Positions 34,293 to 42,768 of a DNA stretch of 45,496 nucleotides are shown piece by piece. The position numbers were made by a program, and so were the translations under genes. The stretch is from Armatimonadota bacterium (GTDB taxonomy: Bacteria; Armatimonadota; Fimbriimonadia; Fimbriimonadales; Fimbriimonadaceae): positions 1-45,496 of the forward strand of contig JAIOPU010000071.1 in assembly GCA_021413725.1 (NCBI GenBank), read 5' to 3'. The notes beneath the pieces were generated by a model. It saw only the letters and a list, made by a program, of their open reading frames with translations. It had not been told where the DNA came from and made no database searches. How positions within the stretch are numbered: the stretch's first letter is position 1; each line of letters starts with the position of its first letter.

Positions 34293-34820
34293 CTACATTT
34301 TTTCGACTTGATTAAAGTCCAGTTCGACCGGAGTTTCGCGACCAAAGATATTGATAAGAACGCGGATCTTTTCCTTATCGGCAACGACTTCTTCGATTTT
34401 TCCAGAGTAGTCGCTGAACGGGCCTTCGACAACTCGGATGACGTCGTTTTTGCTGTAAGCGATCTTCGGCGACTCCTTGCTCTGCTCTAGGTTGGTCAGA
34501 ATTCGGCGTACTTCATAGTCTTCAAGAGGTACAGGTTTATTTCCGGATTGAATGAACCCGGTAACTCCGCTCGTACCCTTGACAACCTTATACGTGTCGT
34601 CCGTGAGGTTCATGCGGACGAGGATATAGCCGGGGAAGACTTTTTTGTCCTTGACCACTCGCTTTCCGTTGCGCGTAGCCATTTCTTGCTCCGTTGGGAT
34701 CAAGATTTCGTAGATATCGTAGTCCCAGAGATTCTCAATTTGGGCGCGTCGCGTCAAAAGATCGCGAACTTTATTTTCATGGCCTGCAATTGTATGCACG
34801 GCGTACCAAGCTCTTGCCAT
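34293..34820 (-). CDS. nusG: transcription termination/antitermination protein NusG
   Basis: RNA-polymerase-bound elongation factor, 175 residues. NGN domain: ARAWYAVHTIAGHENKVRDLL, then VFPGYILVRMNLTDDTYKVVKGTSGVTGFI; KOW domain: NDVIRVVEGPFSDYSGKIEEV near the C-terminus, ending in FGRETPVELDFNQVEKM. Length is the standard for the family. It lies 9 bases after secE, the usual gene pair, but recJ follows in place of the ribosomal rplK-rplA genes. Confidence 0.97.
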   Translation of the reverse strand: MARAWYAVHTIAGHENKVRDLLTRRAQIENLWDYDIYEILIPTEQEMATRNGKRVVKDKKVFPGYILVRMNLTDDTYKVVKGTSGVTGFIQSGNKPVPLEDYEVRRILTNLEQSKESPKIAYSKNDVIRVVEGPFSDYSGKIEEVVADKEKIRVLINIFGRETPVELDFNQVEKM

Positions 34821-34829
34821 TACTTTTCC

Positions 34830-35075
34830 TTATTTCCCCATAAGCGCGTTAAACAGTGCCTCGAGTACGAGGGAAATTGTGAACAGAAACGCGACTACCA
34901 TCACGCAGACTAGATAAACGACGTTTGTCAAGCGGGTCGTTTCGTGCTTGGTCGGCCAGTGGACCTTTTTCATTTCGGCAAACGCTTCACGCATGAAGAC
35001 GCGGAGCCCCTTCTTAATTTTCGGGATCGGAATCGAACCTGCCTTTGGCATTGGCGTTTTATCTACCTTGCTCAT
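34830..35075 (-). CDS. secE: preprotein translocase subunit SecE
   Basis: Essential inner-membrane part of SecYEG, the single-helix type, 81 residues. Hallmark: LRVFMREAFAEMKKVHWPTKHETTRLTNVVYLVCVMVVAFLF, where the KKVHWPT amphipathic stretch precedes the membrane helix. Start ATG at 35075 (MSKVDKTP) is chosen; the longer frame to 35102 adds unlikely residues. Pairs with nusG. No tRNA-Trp or rpmG gene is seen upstream, which often accompany this gene in other phyla. Confidence 0.93.
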   Translation of the reverse strand: MSKVDKTPMPKAGSIPIPKIKKGLRVFMREAFAEMKKVHWPTKHETTRLTNVVYLVCVMVVAFLFTISLVLEALFNALMGK

Positions 35076-35191
35076 TTGAAAAATCCTTCGCCCCGGAGGC
35101 AAACTCTCATTAAGGCCTTATCCTTTAGGGGAAGCACGAGTGTACCACAGGGAAGGTTTTCTAGTGAGGCGGGTACGCTGGGGGTTACCCC

Positions 35192-35998
35192 ATGCAAACT
35201 GGACTTGAAATTCTTGGCGCGACCTTTGCACAACTTCGAGCGAAGAGTGAAGGGGCTCTCATTCCGTTCATCACCGCCGGTGACCCCTCTCTTGAGGATT
35301 TGCCCGCCATCCTGACGGCGTTGACGGAGGGCGGGGCTGACTTGATCGAAGTTGGAATTCCCTTTAGTGATCCAATCGCCGATGGGCCAACGATTCAGGC
35401 GAGTAGCCAGCGAGCTTTGGACAGAGGGGTCACTCCACGGGCAATTTTAGAGTTGCTGGCGACAAATGATCAGGCAAATTGGGCTCCGATAGTGATTATG
35501 GGGTACTACAATCCGCTGTTGCGATTTGGACTGCCCGCATTTGCTCAAGCCGCAACAAAGTGCGGCACGGTGGCAACAATCATCAGCGATCTGACGCCAG
35601 AATCCGCACAGCCTTGGCTTAGCGCAAGCGCAGAATCTGGCCTTGGAAATGTCTTCCTGATCGCCCCCACAAGTTCTCCAGAACGAATAACGAAAGCAAT
35701 TGCAAGTGCATCCGGGTTTGTTTACGCGATCAGTCGTACTGGTGTAACGGGAGCCGGTAAATCTGAGGTTAACGACGTGACAGCCATGATTTCTCAGATA
35801 CGTGATGCGACAGAGCTGCCGGTGGTAGTCGGTTTTGGAATCTCGACCCCGGAGCAAGTCAGGACGGTATGCCAGGTTGCAGATGGAGCGGTTGTAGGTT
35901 CAACATTGGTCCAAATGCTTGCGGACAACTGGGAATCAGGCAAGGGTCGTCCAGGCGTCATCGAATACATTCGGAGCTTGAAAGCAGCTACCCGGTAA
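35192..35998 (+). CDS. trpA: tryptophan synthase alpha chain
   Basis: Cleaves indole-3-glycerol phosphate to indole and glyceraldehyde-3-phosphate; the indole passes to TrpB. 268 residues, the standard length. The active-site Glu is in ADLIEVGIPFSDP and the Asp in the following IADGPTIQ. Also seen: IPFITAGDPS at the start, MGYYNPLLRFG and VGFGISTPEQV (phosphate loop). A small oddity is DLTPE in place of the usual DLPPE. trpB and the remaining trp genes are not in this window, so trpA is separated here. Divergent from secE. Confidence 0.95.
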   Translation: MQTGLEILGATFAQLRAKSEGALIPFITAGDPSLEDLPAILTALTEGGADLIEVGIPFSDPIADGPTIQASSQRALDRGVTPRAILELLATNDQANWAPIVIMGYYNPLLRFGLPAFAQAATKCGTVATIISDLTPESAQPWLSASAESGLGNVFLIAPTSSPERITKAIASASGFVYAISRTGVTGAGKSEVNDVTAMISQIRDATELPVVVGFGISTPEQVRTVCQVADGAVVGSTLVQMLADNWESGKGRPGVIEYIRSLKAATR

Positions 35999-36079
35999 CA
36001 TCCATAGCTCGGCGAAATACCAGAATTAGTTGACCTTGGTAACGGTACTAGGGTGCCGTTTTGCTGAAGCAGGAAAACA

Positions 36080-36610
36080 ATGAGCATGAGGTCTCGTCGT
36101 TTTCTTGCCATCGGGTTTCTGACCCTCGCGACTGTACTTAGTCAAGCCAACTCCTCGCCGCTGTCACGAGTTGGACTGGCTATCTCGGAAGCGTCCCCGA
36201 ATGCAAAAATGGCGGTCTTTAATGACCAAGTGCTCGTTTTGACGAATAAAGAACGCGCAGCGGCGGGCCTCAAACCTCTTGTTACTGATGAAACTCTGAA
36301 TAAGGCCGCTTACTGGAAGGCCGTTGATCTTTCAACGGCCCCAGTATTCGACCATAAAGATTCCTTGGGACGACCTCCGAAGGATCGAATTGAGTCGTTT
36401 GGTTACCTTGACTGGGCACGACTGAGCGAGAATATTGCCGGTGGGTACTTCACCCCGGAAGAAGTTGTCGCGGCTTGGATGAAAAGTCCGGGGCATCGGG
36501 CAAACATCATGGATCCAAAGGTGAAAGAGATCGGGCTCGCATTCTATTACGATCCGAGTAGCCGACACGGGTACTACTGGGTTCAGAATTTTGCCCGGCG
36601 CCAGAGCTAG
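36080..36610 (+). CDS. CAP/SCP domain protein, exported
   Basis: 176 residues with a signal peptide (RRFLAIGFLTLATVLSQANS). The CAP domain follows: LVLTNKERAAAGLKPLVTDETLNKAAYWKAVDLS, FDHKDSLGRPPKDRIESFGY, SENIAGGYFTPEEVVAAWMKSPGHRANIMDPKVKEIGLAFYYDP, and a final YYWVQNFA. The conserved His and Glu of the CAP cleft (FDHK, SENIAGG, PGHRANI) are present. Such proteins are secreted; their bacterial function is mostly unknown. AGGA Shine-Dalgarno before the ATG. Its TAG shares bases with the stop of the convergent methyltransferase (36607-36610). Confidence 0.9.
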   Translation: MSMRSRRFLAIGFLTLATVLSQANSSPLSRVGLAISEASPNAKMAVFNDQVLVLTNKERAAAGLKPLVTDETLNKAAYWKAVDLSTAPVFDHKDSLGRPPKDRIESFGYLDWARLSENIAGGYFTPEEVVAAWMKSPGHRANIMDPKVKEIGLAFYYDPSSRHGYYWVQNFARRQS

Positions 36611-37650
36611 TCTGGTTTTGCGAACAAATAGTGGGAAACACCCCACTCCTTACCGTCATTGTAGCCGAAGAGTTCGGCGCAGGCCATAAAGAACATTCTC
36701 CACCGGTGGAACCAAAGGTTGGCCTTATCCGAACCATAGTGGCTTCCAAAAATCGCGAGGATTTCTTCGCGATTTCTGTCCATATTTTCGAGCCAAGCGT
36801 TCGCAGTTCTCATGTAGTGCGATCCATCAATCAACCAGTTTTGCTTTTGTTTCAGAGAACTTTGGGCAAGTGAGAGTAACTCGTTGCTGGGCATTATTCC
36901 GCCGGTGAAGAAGTGCTTACCCATCCAGTTTCCAGCACCGTCTGCATCGAACAGCTAAGGAAACTGCTTATGGCGAAAAATGTGGATGAACATTTTCCCA
37001 TCGTCTTTCAGCCAGTTAGCAATTCGTGAGAATAGCAGAGAGTAATTGCGAACGTGCTCCAACATTTCCACGGTGACTATTCTGTCAAAAGCGTTGTCTG
37101 GCTCAAAATCATTGATATCGCTGGTGATTATTTTTAGGTTATCCAGGCCACGCACTGCGGCCTGAGCCATGATATATTCTCGTTGCGAGTTAGAGTTCGA
37201 AACTCCTGCGAACTGGCTGTCAGGATACTTCTCGGCGGCGAATAGGCTAAATGATCCCCAACCGCAACCGAGTTCGAGAATCTTCTGGCCGGCGGAGATG
37301 TCTGCGCGCTTACAGATCGTTTCTAGCGAGAATGTTTCAGCCTGCCCAAGAGAAAAGTTGGGATTCCAGTCACATCCACTGTACTTGCAGTGAGGACCAA
37401 GGACGAGTTTAAAGAATTCCTCTGGCAATTCATAGTGCTGGTCGTTCGCTTCCTGGGTCGACTCTGCAACAGAATATGTGTTTAGAGTCTCAACAAACGC
37501 TGCGGTTGTCTCCGACTGATCTCTCTCGTAAGACTCTCGAACGGTTCTCAGCCGATTGAAACAAGCCCACCGAATTCCCAGCCTGAGAAGTGGATCAGGG
37601 ACTCGGCCATTTTCAGCCCAGGAGAGTGCACTTCGAGCGAGAGAATCCAT
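36607..37650 (-). pseudogene. CFA-like SAM-dependent methyltransferase interrupted by an in-frame amber codon
   Basis: Cyclopropane-fatty-acid-synthase/coclaurine-N-methyltransferase-like protein. Before the stop: the substrate-side YELPEEFFKLVLGPHCKYSGC, the SAM site LELGCGWGSFSLFAAEKYP, GVSNSNSQREYI, and VEMLEHVRNY. The codon at 36955-36957 is TAG, where relatives have Tyr (HxxFxY). The same frame goes straight on with LFDADGAGNWMGKHFFTGGIMPS and a normal C-terminus to 36607, so a single-base change (TAC or TAT to TAG) explains it. TAG is used as an ordinary stop elsewhere in the window, so recoding is unlikely. ATG at 37650 abuts the DUF1295 stop. Real mutation or sequencing error. Confidence 0.85.
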
Positions 37651-38427
37651 CTAGCTATCCCTCTCACGACGAGGCGGAACAGGAAAAAATGCACTCACTC
37701 TGCGCTGGTAGTCACGATAGATATCGCCTCTTGATAGGATTGAACGTGCTTCGGTGAGGGGAATGCCGCTAATTTTTGTGAGGAAAATTAGCATTACTAC
37801 CGGGCCGAGCATAGCCAGCGATAGGCTTGGACCTCCGAGTGCAAGCAACGGGTATGCAAACCAGTGAATCCACTCAAAGAAATAGTTTGGGTGACGGGAC
37901 CATGCCCACAGTCCATCCTCGCAGACACGGCCCTTGTTGGCTGGGTTCTTCCGAAATCTCGCGAGTTGGGCATCGGCGACGCCTTCACCGGCGAGGGCGA
38001 TTGCCCATATCATGATTCCGACAAAGTCGGCGATGCCGAACGGTGACGAATTCTGAGCGGCAGCGTAAGCGGGAAGTGCAAACAGGACCGCCCAACTTGC
38101 TTGGATCATGTAGAATCCGAACATAAGGGCTTGCGTTCGGTCTCCCCACTTCTCCCGCAACATCTTGTATCGGCCGTCCTCGGCTTCAGAGAAAACGCGA
38201 ACGGCGAGGGTGGATCCGAGACGAATTGCCCAGATTCCCATAAGAAGAGCCACAACAATGCGGCGATTCGCATCCCCCGAGGAGCCGATGCAAAACCAAA
38301 CTGCGCAAAGTCCAGTTCCAAAACTCCAGGCGACATCAACAATCCCCGCGTTATGTCGCTTGTACTGCACGTACCAAAGTGCCACCATGAGCGCGATCAT
38401 CGCGATTAAGGCAGAAATGATCAGCAT
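37651..38427 (-). CDS. DUF1295 (steroid 5-alpha-reductase-like) membrane protein
   Basis: 258 residues, about six membrane helices. The DUF1295 hallmark at the end, CEDGLWAWSRHPNYFFEWIHWFAYPLLAL followed by RGDIYRDYQRRVSAFFPVPPRR, is clear; the first part has the VDVAWSFGTGLCAVWF segment. Members likely reduce or methylate lipid double bonds, but the exact reaction is not established. It overlaps the upstream CFA synthase gene by 7 bases and abuts the second methyltransferase, consistent with one lipid-modifying operon. Confidence 0.9.
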   Translation of the reverse strand: MLIISALIAMIALMVALWYVQYKRHNAGIVDVAWSFGTGLCAVWFCIGSSGDANRRIVVALLMGIWAIRLGSTLAVRVFSEAEDGRYKMLREKWGDRTQALMFGFYMIQASWAVLFALPAYAAAQNSSPFGIADFVGIMIWAIALAGEGVADAQLARFRKNPANKGRVCEDGLWAWSRHPNYFFEWIHWFAYPLLALGGPSLSLAMLGPVVMLIFLTKISGIPLTEARSILSRGDIYRDYQRRVSAFFPVPPRRERDS

Positions 38428-39749
38428 TTGCGACCCGATTCCTCTCGCGACTGAGACAGATGTTCATGGAGGCCCTTGTAGCTCACCTGAATTCTCGGAA
38501 AAGGCGCGCGACAATGTGGCTTGTCAAAAACAACGTGGATGTTGCCAACATGTCTCTCCTCGAATCCGGCCTCACAGTAGCAGAAATAGAGATGCCATAA
38601 ACGGAGAAACTCATCGGAATAGCCGAAGTTTCTTGCGGCATCAATATTGGCGACAAACTGCTGCCGCCAGCGCCTTAGAGTCTCCGCGTAACTGGGACCG
38701 ATCTCATCAAGATGCACTGCCTTTAGTTTTGAACTTTTCGCGGCTGCACCTAGAATCGCAGTACGCGCCGGGCAGCAACTTCCTGGAAAAATAAAGTGGC
38801 GAATCACATCCGTGCGACGAAGATACTCGCGGTAGCCCTGATCAGGCATCGTTATCGCTTGAATCGCCAAGCGGCCTTCGGGATTCAGCAGGGAGTCGCA
38901 CTTCGCAAAGAACTCTCCCAATCCCGCATCGCCGATCGCCTCAATCATTTCGATCGAAACGATCCGGTCATAGGTTCCTTGGACGTCGCGATAGTCCCGC
39001 AAGAGAACTTGCACTTGATTTTCTAGACCAGCTTCGCGAACCCTGCGGGTCGCTTCTTGGTGTTGACTCGGTGAGATCGTCACTGTGGTGACTCGGCAAC
39101 CAAAGGTTCTTGCTGCGTAGATCGCAAAGCTTCCCCAACCAGTTCCAATCTCCAGAACGCTCTGACCGGCAGTGATACCCGCCAACTCACAAAGTCGATG
39201 CAGTTTCACTCGGGATGCCTCTTCCATCGAGACTTCTGGTGATTCAAAAATCCCGCTTGAATAGGTCATTGACGGGTCGAGAAACAGTTCGAAGAAGTCA
39301 TTTCCTACATCGTAGTGAGCTTCAATGTTCTTTCGGCTATTCGCACGCGTGTTTCTCCGGGCAATGCGGGCAACTGTCGAGGGGAATGTCAACAGTGATG
39401 CTATCCGACGCTCAAAGGCTGACTCTTGGCCAATGCGTCGTACAAAAATCTGGAAGAGTTTTGTGAGGTCGTCCGCGTCCCAGTAGCCAAGTCGATAAGC
39501 TTCGGCAATGCCGATTCCACCTTGCGTAGCAGCGAGAACATAAAAGCGTGGATCGTATATCCGGGCTGTTACAGTGAGTTCGCAGTGGGCTCCAAGGCGG
39601 TAGATTCCCTCTGCGTCCTCCAGTTGAACTAGACCATGATCAATATTCCTCAGATTCGCCAAAACGGCTCGCTTGGCGATGCTTTCCAGCGGTTTAAACT
39701 TACGCGGTTCAATCTTTGCTCGTAGGCAAGATGTTTCAAAAGTGCTCAA
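38421..39749 (-). CDS. cfa: cyclopropane-fatty-acyl-phospholipid synthase family methyltransferase
   Basis: Transfers a methylene or methyl group from SAM to unsaturated acyl chains of membrane lipids. The 442-residue product has NIEAHYDVGNDFFELFLDPSMTYSSGIF, the SAM motif LEIGTGWGSFAIYAARTFGCRVTTVTIS, SIEMIEAIGDAG, and IQAITMPDQGYREYLRRTDVIRHFIFPG, all typical. TTG at 39749 is taken as start since AAGGAGGCGG lies just upstream and it overlaps the DUF1365 stop; the upstream frame to 39788 lies inside that gene. Fourth gene of the run ADA - FAD oxidoreductase - DUF1365 - CFA - DUF1295 - methyltransferase. Confidence 0.93.
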   Translation of the reverse strand: MSTFETSCLRAKIEPRKFKPLESIAKRAVLANLRNIDHGLVQLEDAEGIYRLGAHCELTVTARIYDPRFYVLAATQGGIGIAEAYRLGYWDADDLTKLFQIFVRRIGQESAFERRIASLLTFPSTVARIARRNTRANSRKNIEAHYDVGNDFFELFLDPSMTYSSGIFESPEVSMEEASRVKLHRLCELAGITAGQSVLEIGTGWGSFAIYAARTFGCRVTTVTISPSQHQEATRRVREAGLENQVQVLLRDYRDVQGTYDRIVSIEMIEAIGDAGLGEFFAKCDSLLNPEGRLAIQAITMPDQGYREYLRRTDVIRHFIFPGSCCPARTAILGAAAKSSKLKAVHLDEIGPSYAETLRRWRQQFVANIDAARNFGYSDEFLRLWHLYFCYCEAGFEERHVGNIHVVFDKPHCRAPFPRIQVSYKGLHEHLSQSREESGRKC

Positions 39750-40480
39750 CTCCCCGCCTCCTTTTTGGGATGGGCGTGATAGGGGCACCCTTTCCGCCAG
39801 AGTCGCAGAGCTTGCCAGTAAATCGCTGCAATAACTTTATGGGTCATCAGAGGGTGTTCTACGAAAGTTCGGAGCCTTTCAATTCGGGATAAGGGAAATC
39901 GCTTGAGAACAAGGGTTGCATCAAAGACACATTGCCCGTCTACAACGTTCTCCATATGGACAACGAGTGCTTTTTCGGGGCATGTGAATCGCCAGCAATA
40001 CTCCTGCTCCATGGGCATGAACGGAGAGACATGAAATTGTTTCCTGAAATGAAAGCCATGCTTCATGGTCTCGGGGAGAAACGGGATGATGTAACAATGC
40101 GTCTCATTCCACGGAGTGTTGTGAACCTCCGCTACAATCGTTTCTAGTTGCAACCCATCTGGGGCGAAGCAGTAGAAGAAACTCACCGGGTTCATGACGT
40201 AGCCTAAGCAACGTAGATGTGTGAGTACTCGAATTGGACCCATTGGGCGGAGTGTGGTTTGCGACTCCACGAAATCCCGAACCGTAACATCGAGCGAAAT
40301 AGCGGGGTCGCCAAAATGGTCTGATCGGCGGAAACCTCGAAACTTTGAGCGCAATGCAGGCGTTGCAAGTTCCTGCAAATCGACATACGTCATAAACAGA
40401 CGGGTGCGAAAGGAGTGTCCCACCGGTGAGAATCGTCGATGCCGGACCCAGCCTTTATAAGTGGCACTCGTCAAGTTCAT
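39746..40480 (-). CDS. DUF1365 family protein
   Basis: 244 residues matching DUF1365: YKGWVRHRRFSPVGHSFRTRLFMTYVDLQEL at the start, VLTHLRCLGYVMNPVSFFYCFAPDG in the middle, AEVHNTPWNETHCYII, and a FHVSPFMPMEQEYCWRF region. Nearly always encoded with a FAD oxidoreductase and a CFA synthase, as here. The biochemical role is not established; a part in modification of lipids is inferred from this context. ATGA overlap with the oxidoreductase gene upstream. Confidence 0.92.
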   Translation of the reverse strand: MNLTSATYKGWVRHRRFSPVGHSFRTRLFMTYVDLQELATPALRSKFRGFRRSDHFGDPAISLDVTVRDFVESQTTLRPMGPIRVLTHLRCLGYVMNPVSFFYCFAPDGLQLETIVAEVHNTPWNETHCYIIPFLPETMKHGFHFRKQFHVSPFMPMEQEYCWRFTCPEKALVVHMENVVDGQCVFDATLVLKRFPLSRIERLRTFVEHPLMTHKVIAAIYWQALRLWRKGCPYHAHPKKEAGS

Positions 40481-41715
40481 CTTCGAATATCAAAGCCCTC
40501 CGCAACTTCTACGGCACTTCGGACGCCATCCTCATGGAATCCGTACCCCCAGTAGGCTCCACAATATGAAATACCTTTGTGTCGGATCATTTCTGAGCGG
40601 CGAAGCCTTGCTAATTCACCCTCAATCGTCGCCACTGGATGCTCATAGCGAAAGGACTTAATGATTTTCGCGGGATCTATTTGATCGGTCTCGTTTAGGG
40701 AGACGCAAAAGGTCTCCTCTGCATCAAGACCCTGAAGAATGTTCATGTTGTAGGTGACTGTGGCCTGAGTTGACGGGGTAGTGGGGATTCGATAGTTCCA
40801 AGCCGCCCAAGCGCGCCGTGACTTTGGCAGCAAGCTTGAATCCGTATGGAGGACAACGTCGTTGGTCTGGTACGGGAATCCGCTGAGGATTTCGGCTTCT
40901 GACTCGGTTGGAGATTGGACCATGCGCAACGCCTGATCGGAATGGCATGCCAGTACGACCTCATCATATTCAATACACTCCGTTCCAACTGTCAGTCGCA
41001 CACCAGACTGAATGCGTTCGATTAATAAAACGGGCGAACCTATGCGAATATCTACTTTCAGACTGGCAAGCAACTTCTCTAAATAAGTCTTAGAGCCATC
41101 TTTGATCACTCTCCATTCGGGCCGATCTGATAGTTGGAGCATCGAATGGTTCTCCAGAAATTCGAGCACGAATCTCACCGGGAACTGATGGATCGAGTCC
41201 AGCGGACACGACCAGAGGGCTGATGCAAGCGGCACGAGGAATTGCTGATCAAATCCCTTCGAGTAGCCTCCTCGGCGAACAAACTCCAGCAGGGTCATGC
41301 TCGCATCGGCGCGAGCCTGAAGCGCACCTTGCGCCATGAATCGACGAATGTCGACCAGGAGGCGCCAGTGCTGGGGTCGAAGCAGATTTTTGCGTTGCGC
41401 GAAAAGACTGTTCACCGAATTGCCGCAGTATTCGAGACCCGTCCGATCGTCTTTCACTCCAAAACTCATTTTTGTAGGCTGAGTGACAACCTCAAGTTCG
41501 TCAAGAAGGGCAGTAAATAGAGGGTAGTTGAGAGGATTGAAAACGATAAACCCAGTATCGATGTTAAAAATCCGGCCACTTGACTGAACTTCAACGGTGC
41601 TGATATGTCCGCCAATTCGATGGTCAGCTTCATAGACGGTGACCTCATGCTTGCTCGAAAGCAATTTGGCGACGACTAGTCCAGAGACTCCAGAACCGAC
41701 AACAGCAATCTTCAA
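40477..41715 (-). CDS. FAD-dependent amine-oxidase-like oxidoreductase
   Basis: 412 residues. N-terminal dinucleotide-binding motif KIAVVGSGVSGLVVAKLL (GxGxxG, residues 7-12) followed by YEADHRIGGH, then FNIDTGFIVFNPLNYPLF and a C-terminal YCGAYWGYGFHEDGVRSAVEVAE flavin motif, as in the partner gene of DUF1365/CFA clusters. Substrate unknown; by context, a lipid or acyl-chain oxidation. TTG at 41715 gives the expected first strand; no ATG lies closer. Starts 8 bases after the adenosine deaminase stop on the same strand. Confidence 0.9.
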   Translation of the reverse strand: MKIAVVGSGVSGLVVAKLLSSKHEVTVYEADHRIGGHISTVEVQSSGRIFNIDTGFIVFNPLNYPLFTALLDELEVVTQPTKMSFGVKDDRTGLEYCGNSVNSLFAQRKNLLRPQHWRLLVDIRRFMAQGALQARADASMTLLEFVRRGGYSKGFDQQFLVPLASALWSCPLDSIHQFPVRFVLEFLENHSMLQLSDRPEWRVIKDGSKTYLEKLLASLKVDIRIGSPVLLIERIQSGVRLTVGTECIEYDEVVLACHSDQALRMVQSPTESEAEILSGFPYQTNDVVLHTDSSLLPKSRRAWAAWNYRIPTTPSTQATVTYNMNILQGLDAEETFCVSLNETDQIDPAKIIKSFRYEHPVATIEGELARLRRSEMIRHKGISYCGAYWGYGFHEDGVRSAVEVAEGFDIRR

Positions 41716-41723
41716 GGGTCTGC

Positions 41724-42740
41724 TTATGCTCCGATAGTACTGTGGGCGACCTTCGACCGGAGTGCTTGCTTTGCCGAATCTGGCAGGAATGATGCGTCAA
41801 TCGCTGTCTCAGTCAATTGCTGCGCAACCTCATCGTCCCAGTCAAAGACTTCACTGCACCGGATCCACTCGTCAGTGAGGCTGGTCCCGAACATCGGCGG
41901 GTCGTCAGAATTAAGCGTCACGGCCAGTCCGGCTTCCATAAGTTCCGGCAAAGTGTGCATTTCCAGTGAAGGGAAGACACCCAAGCAGACGTTGCTTGTG
42001 GGGCAAACCTCGAGGACCATCCCCTGTCGGATGAACTCTGATACTAATTCGGGATCCTCCAGTATTCGAACGCCATGCCCGATTCTGGGCGCGCCAGTGA
42101 GTTCCCAGGTCTCTTGAATTGACCAGGCTCCTTCAGTTTCGCCCGCATGTGCGGTTACGGGGACACCTCTACGTTTTGCTTCGCCGAAAACGTCCGCAAA
42201 AACTTTCGTGCCAAGGGATTCAAACCCCGCAAGGCCCAGTGCGCAAACACCTTTGCCCAGGTTATCGCTCACCCAGTCGAGAACTTGCGCGGCTCGCTCG
42301 GGCGTGTCACCTCGAACAATATCGAGAACAAATTGCGCTTCGACATCAAGCGCCTTTTTGCCCCAATCCAGCGCGCTCCGCAGTGCATCGAGCTGTTCGT
42401 CCACAGGAATACCGCAACGCTTTTCTATTGTGCAAGCGGTGTAAGTGACCTCACTGTAAAGAATGTTTTGGGTCGCTTGCCCAAGCAGAAACTCTTTCGC
42501 AATAAACTCAATATCCTCAGTGCTTCGGATGCAGTCGGAAACACCAACATAAATTTTGACAAAGTGAGGAAAATTTTGAAATTTGTACCATTCTTTCAAT
42601 CCAACGAGGTCGTTCGCCGGGAGGGACACACCATTATTTGCGGCAAGTTGAAGGACCGTTTCCGGGCGAATGGAACCCTCAAGGTGGACATGCAGCTCAA
42701 CTTTGGGCATTGATCGGCACATCTCAGGTGTGAGTTTCAT
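41724..42740 (-). CDS. add: adenosine deaminase
   Basis: Deaminates adenosine to inosine (purine salvage). The 338-residue product has PKVELHVHLEGS (zinc His17, His19), a middle AGFES region, VPVTAHAGE (zinc His and catalytic Glu), RIGHGVRI, the LEVCPTSNVCLGV stretch and VTLNSDDPPMFGTSL (Asp zinc ligand and catalytic partner). Start ATG at 42740 with CATACT 6 nt upstream; the frame open to 42896 crosses the recQ start and is not used. May provide purines in a strain whose purL is broken, if that break is real. Divergent from recQ. Confidence 0.93.
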   Translation of the reverse strand: MKLTPEMCRSMPKVELHVHLEGSIRPETVLQLAANNGVSLPANDLVGLKEWYKFQNFPHFVKIYVGVSDCIRSTEDIEFIAKEFLLGQATQNILYSEVTYTACTIEKRCGIPVDEQLDALRSALDWGKKALDVEAQFVLDIVRGDTPERAAQVLDWVSDNLGKGVCALGLAGFESLGTKVFADVFGEAKRRGVPVTAHAGETEGAWSIQETWELTGAPRIGHGVRILEDPELVSEFIRQGMVLEVCPTSNVCLGVFPSLEMHTLPELMEAGLAVTLNSDDPPMFGTSLTDEWIRCSEVFDWDDEVAQQLTETAIDASFLPDSAKQALRSKVAHSTIGA

Positions 42741-42752
42741 ACCTAGAGTATG
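42741..42752 (-). promoter_or_regulatory. leaderless promoter (-10 CATACT) of the adenosine deaminase gene
   Basis: CATACT on the minus strand (42747-42752) ends 6 nt before the ATG at 42740. The divergent recQ start is only 28 bases away, so both promoters must overlap. Confidence 0.5.
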
Positions 42753-42768
42753 GTGTATCTTGAAGGGA

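Noticed and set aside
34820-35191. tRNA-Trp or rpmG expected beside secE
   Set aside because: No cloverleaf or GTTCGA-type T-loop, and no short L33-like frame, in the region or in other intergenic gaps I read.
36955-36957. TAG recoded as an amino acid (for example pyrrolysine)
   Set aside because: TAG ends several normal genes in the window (solute-binding protein, small membrane protein, trigger factor), and the relatives have plain Tyr here.
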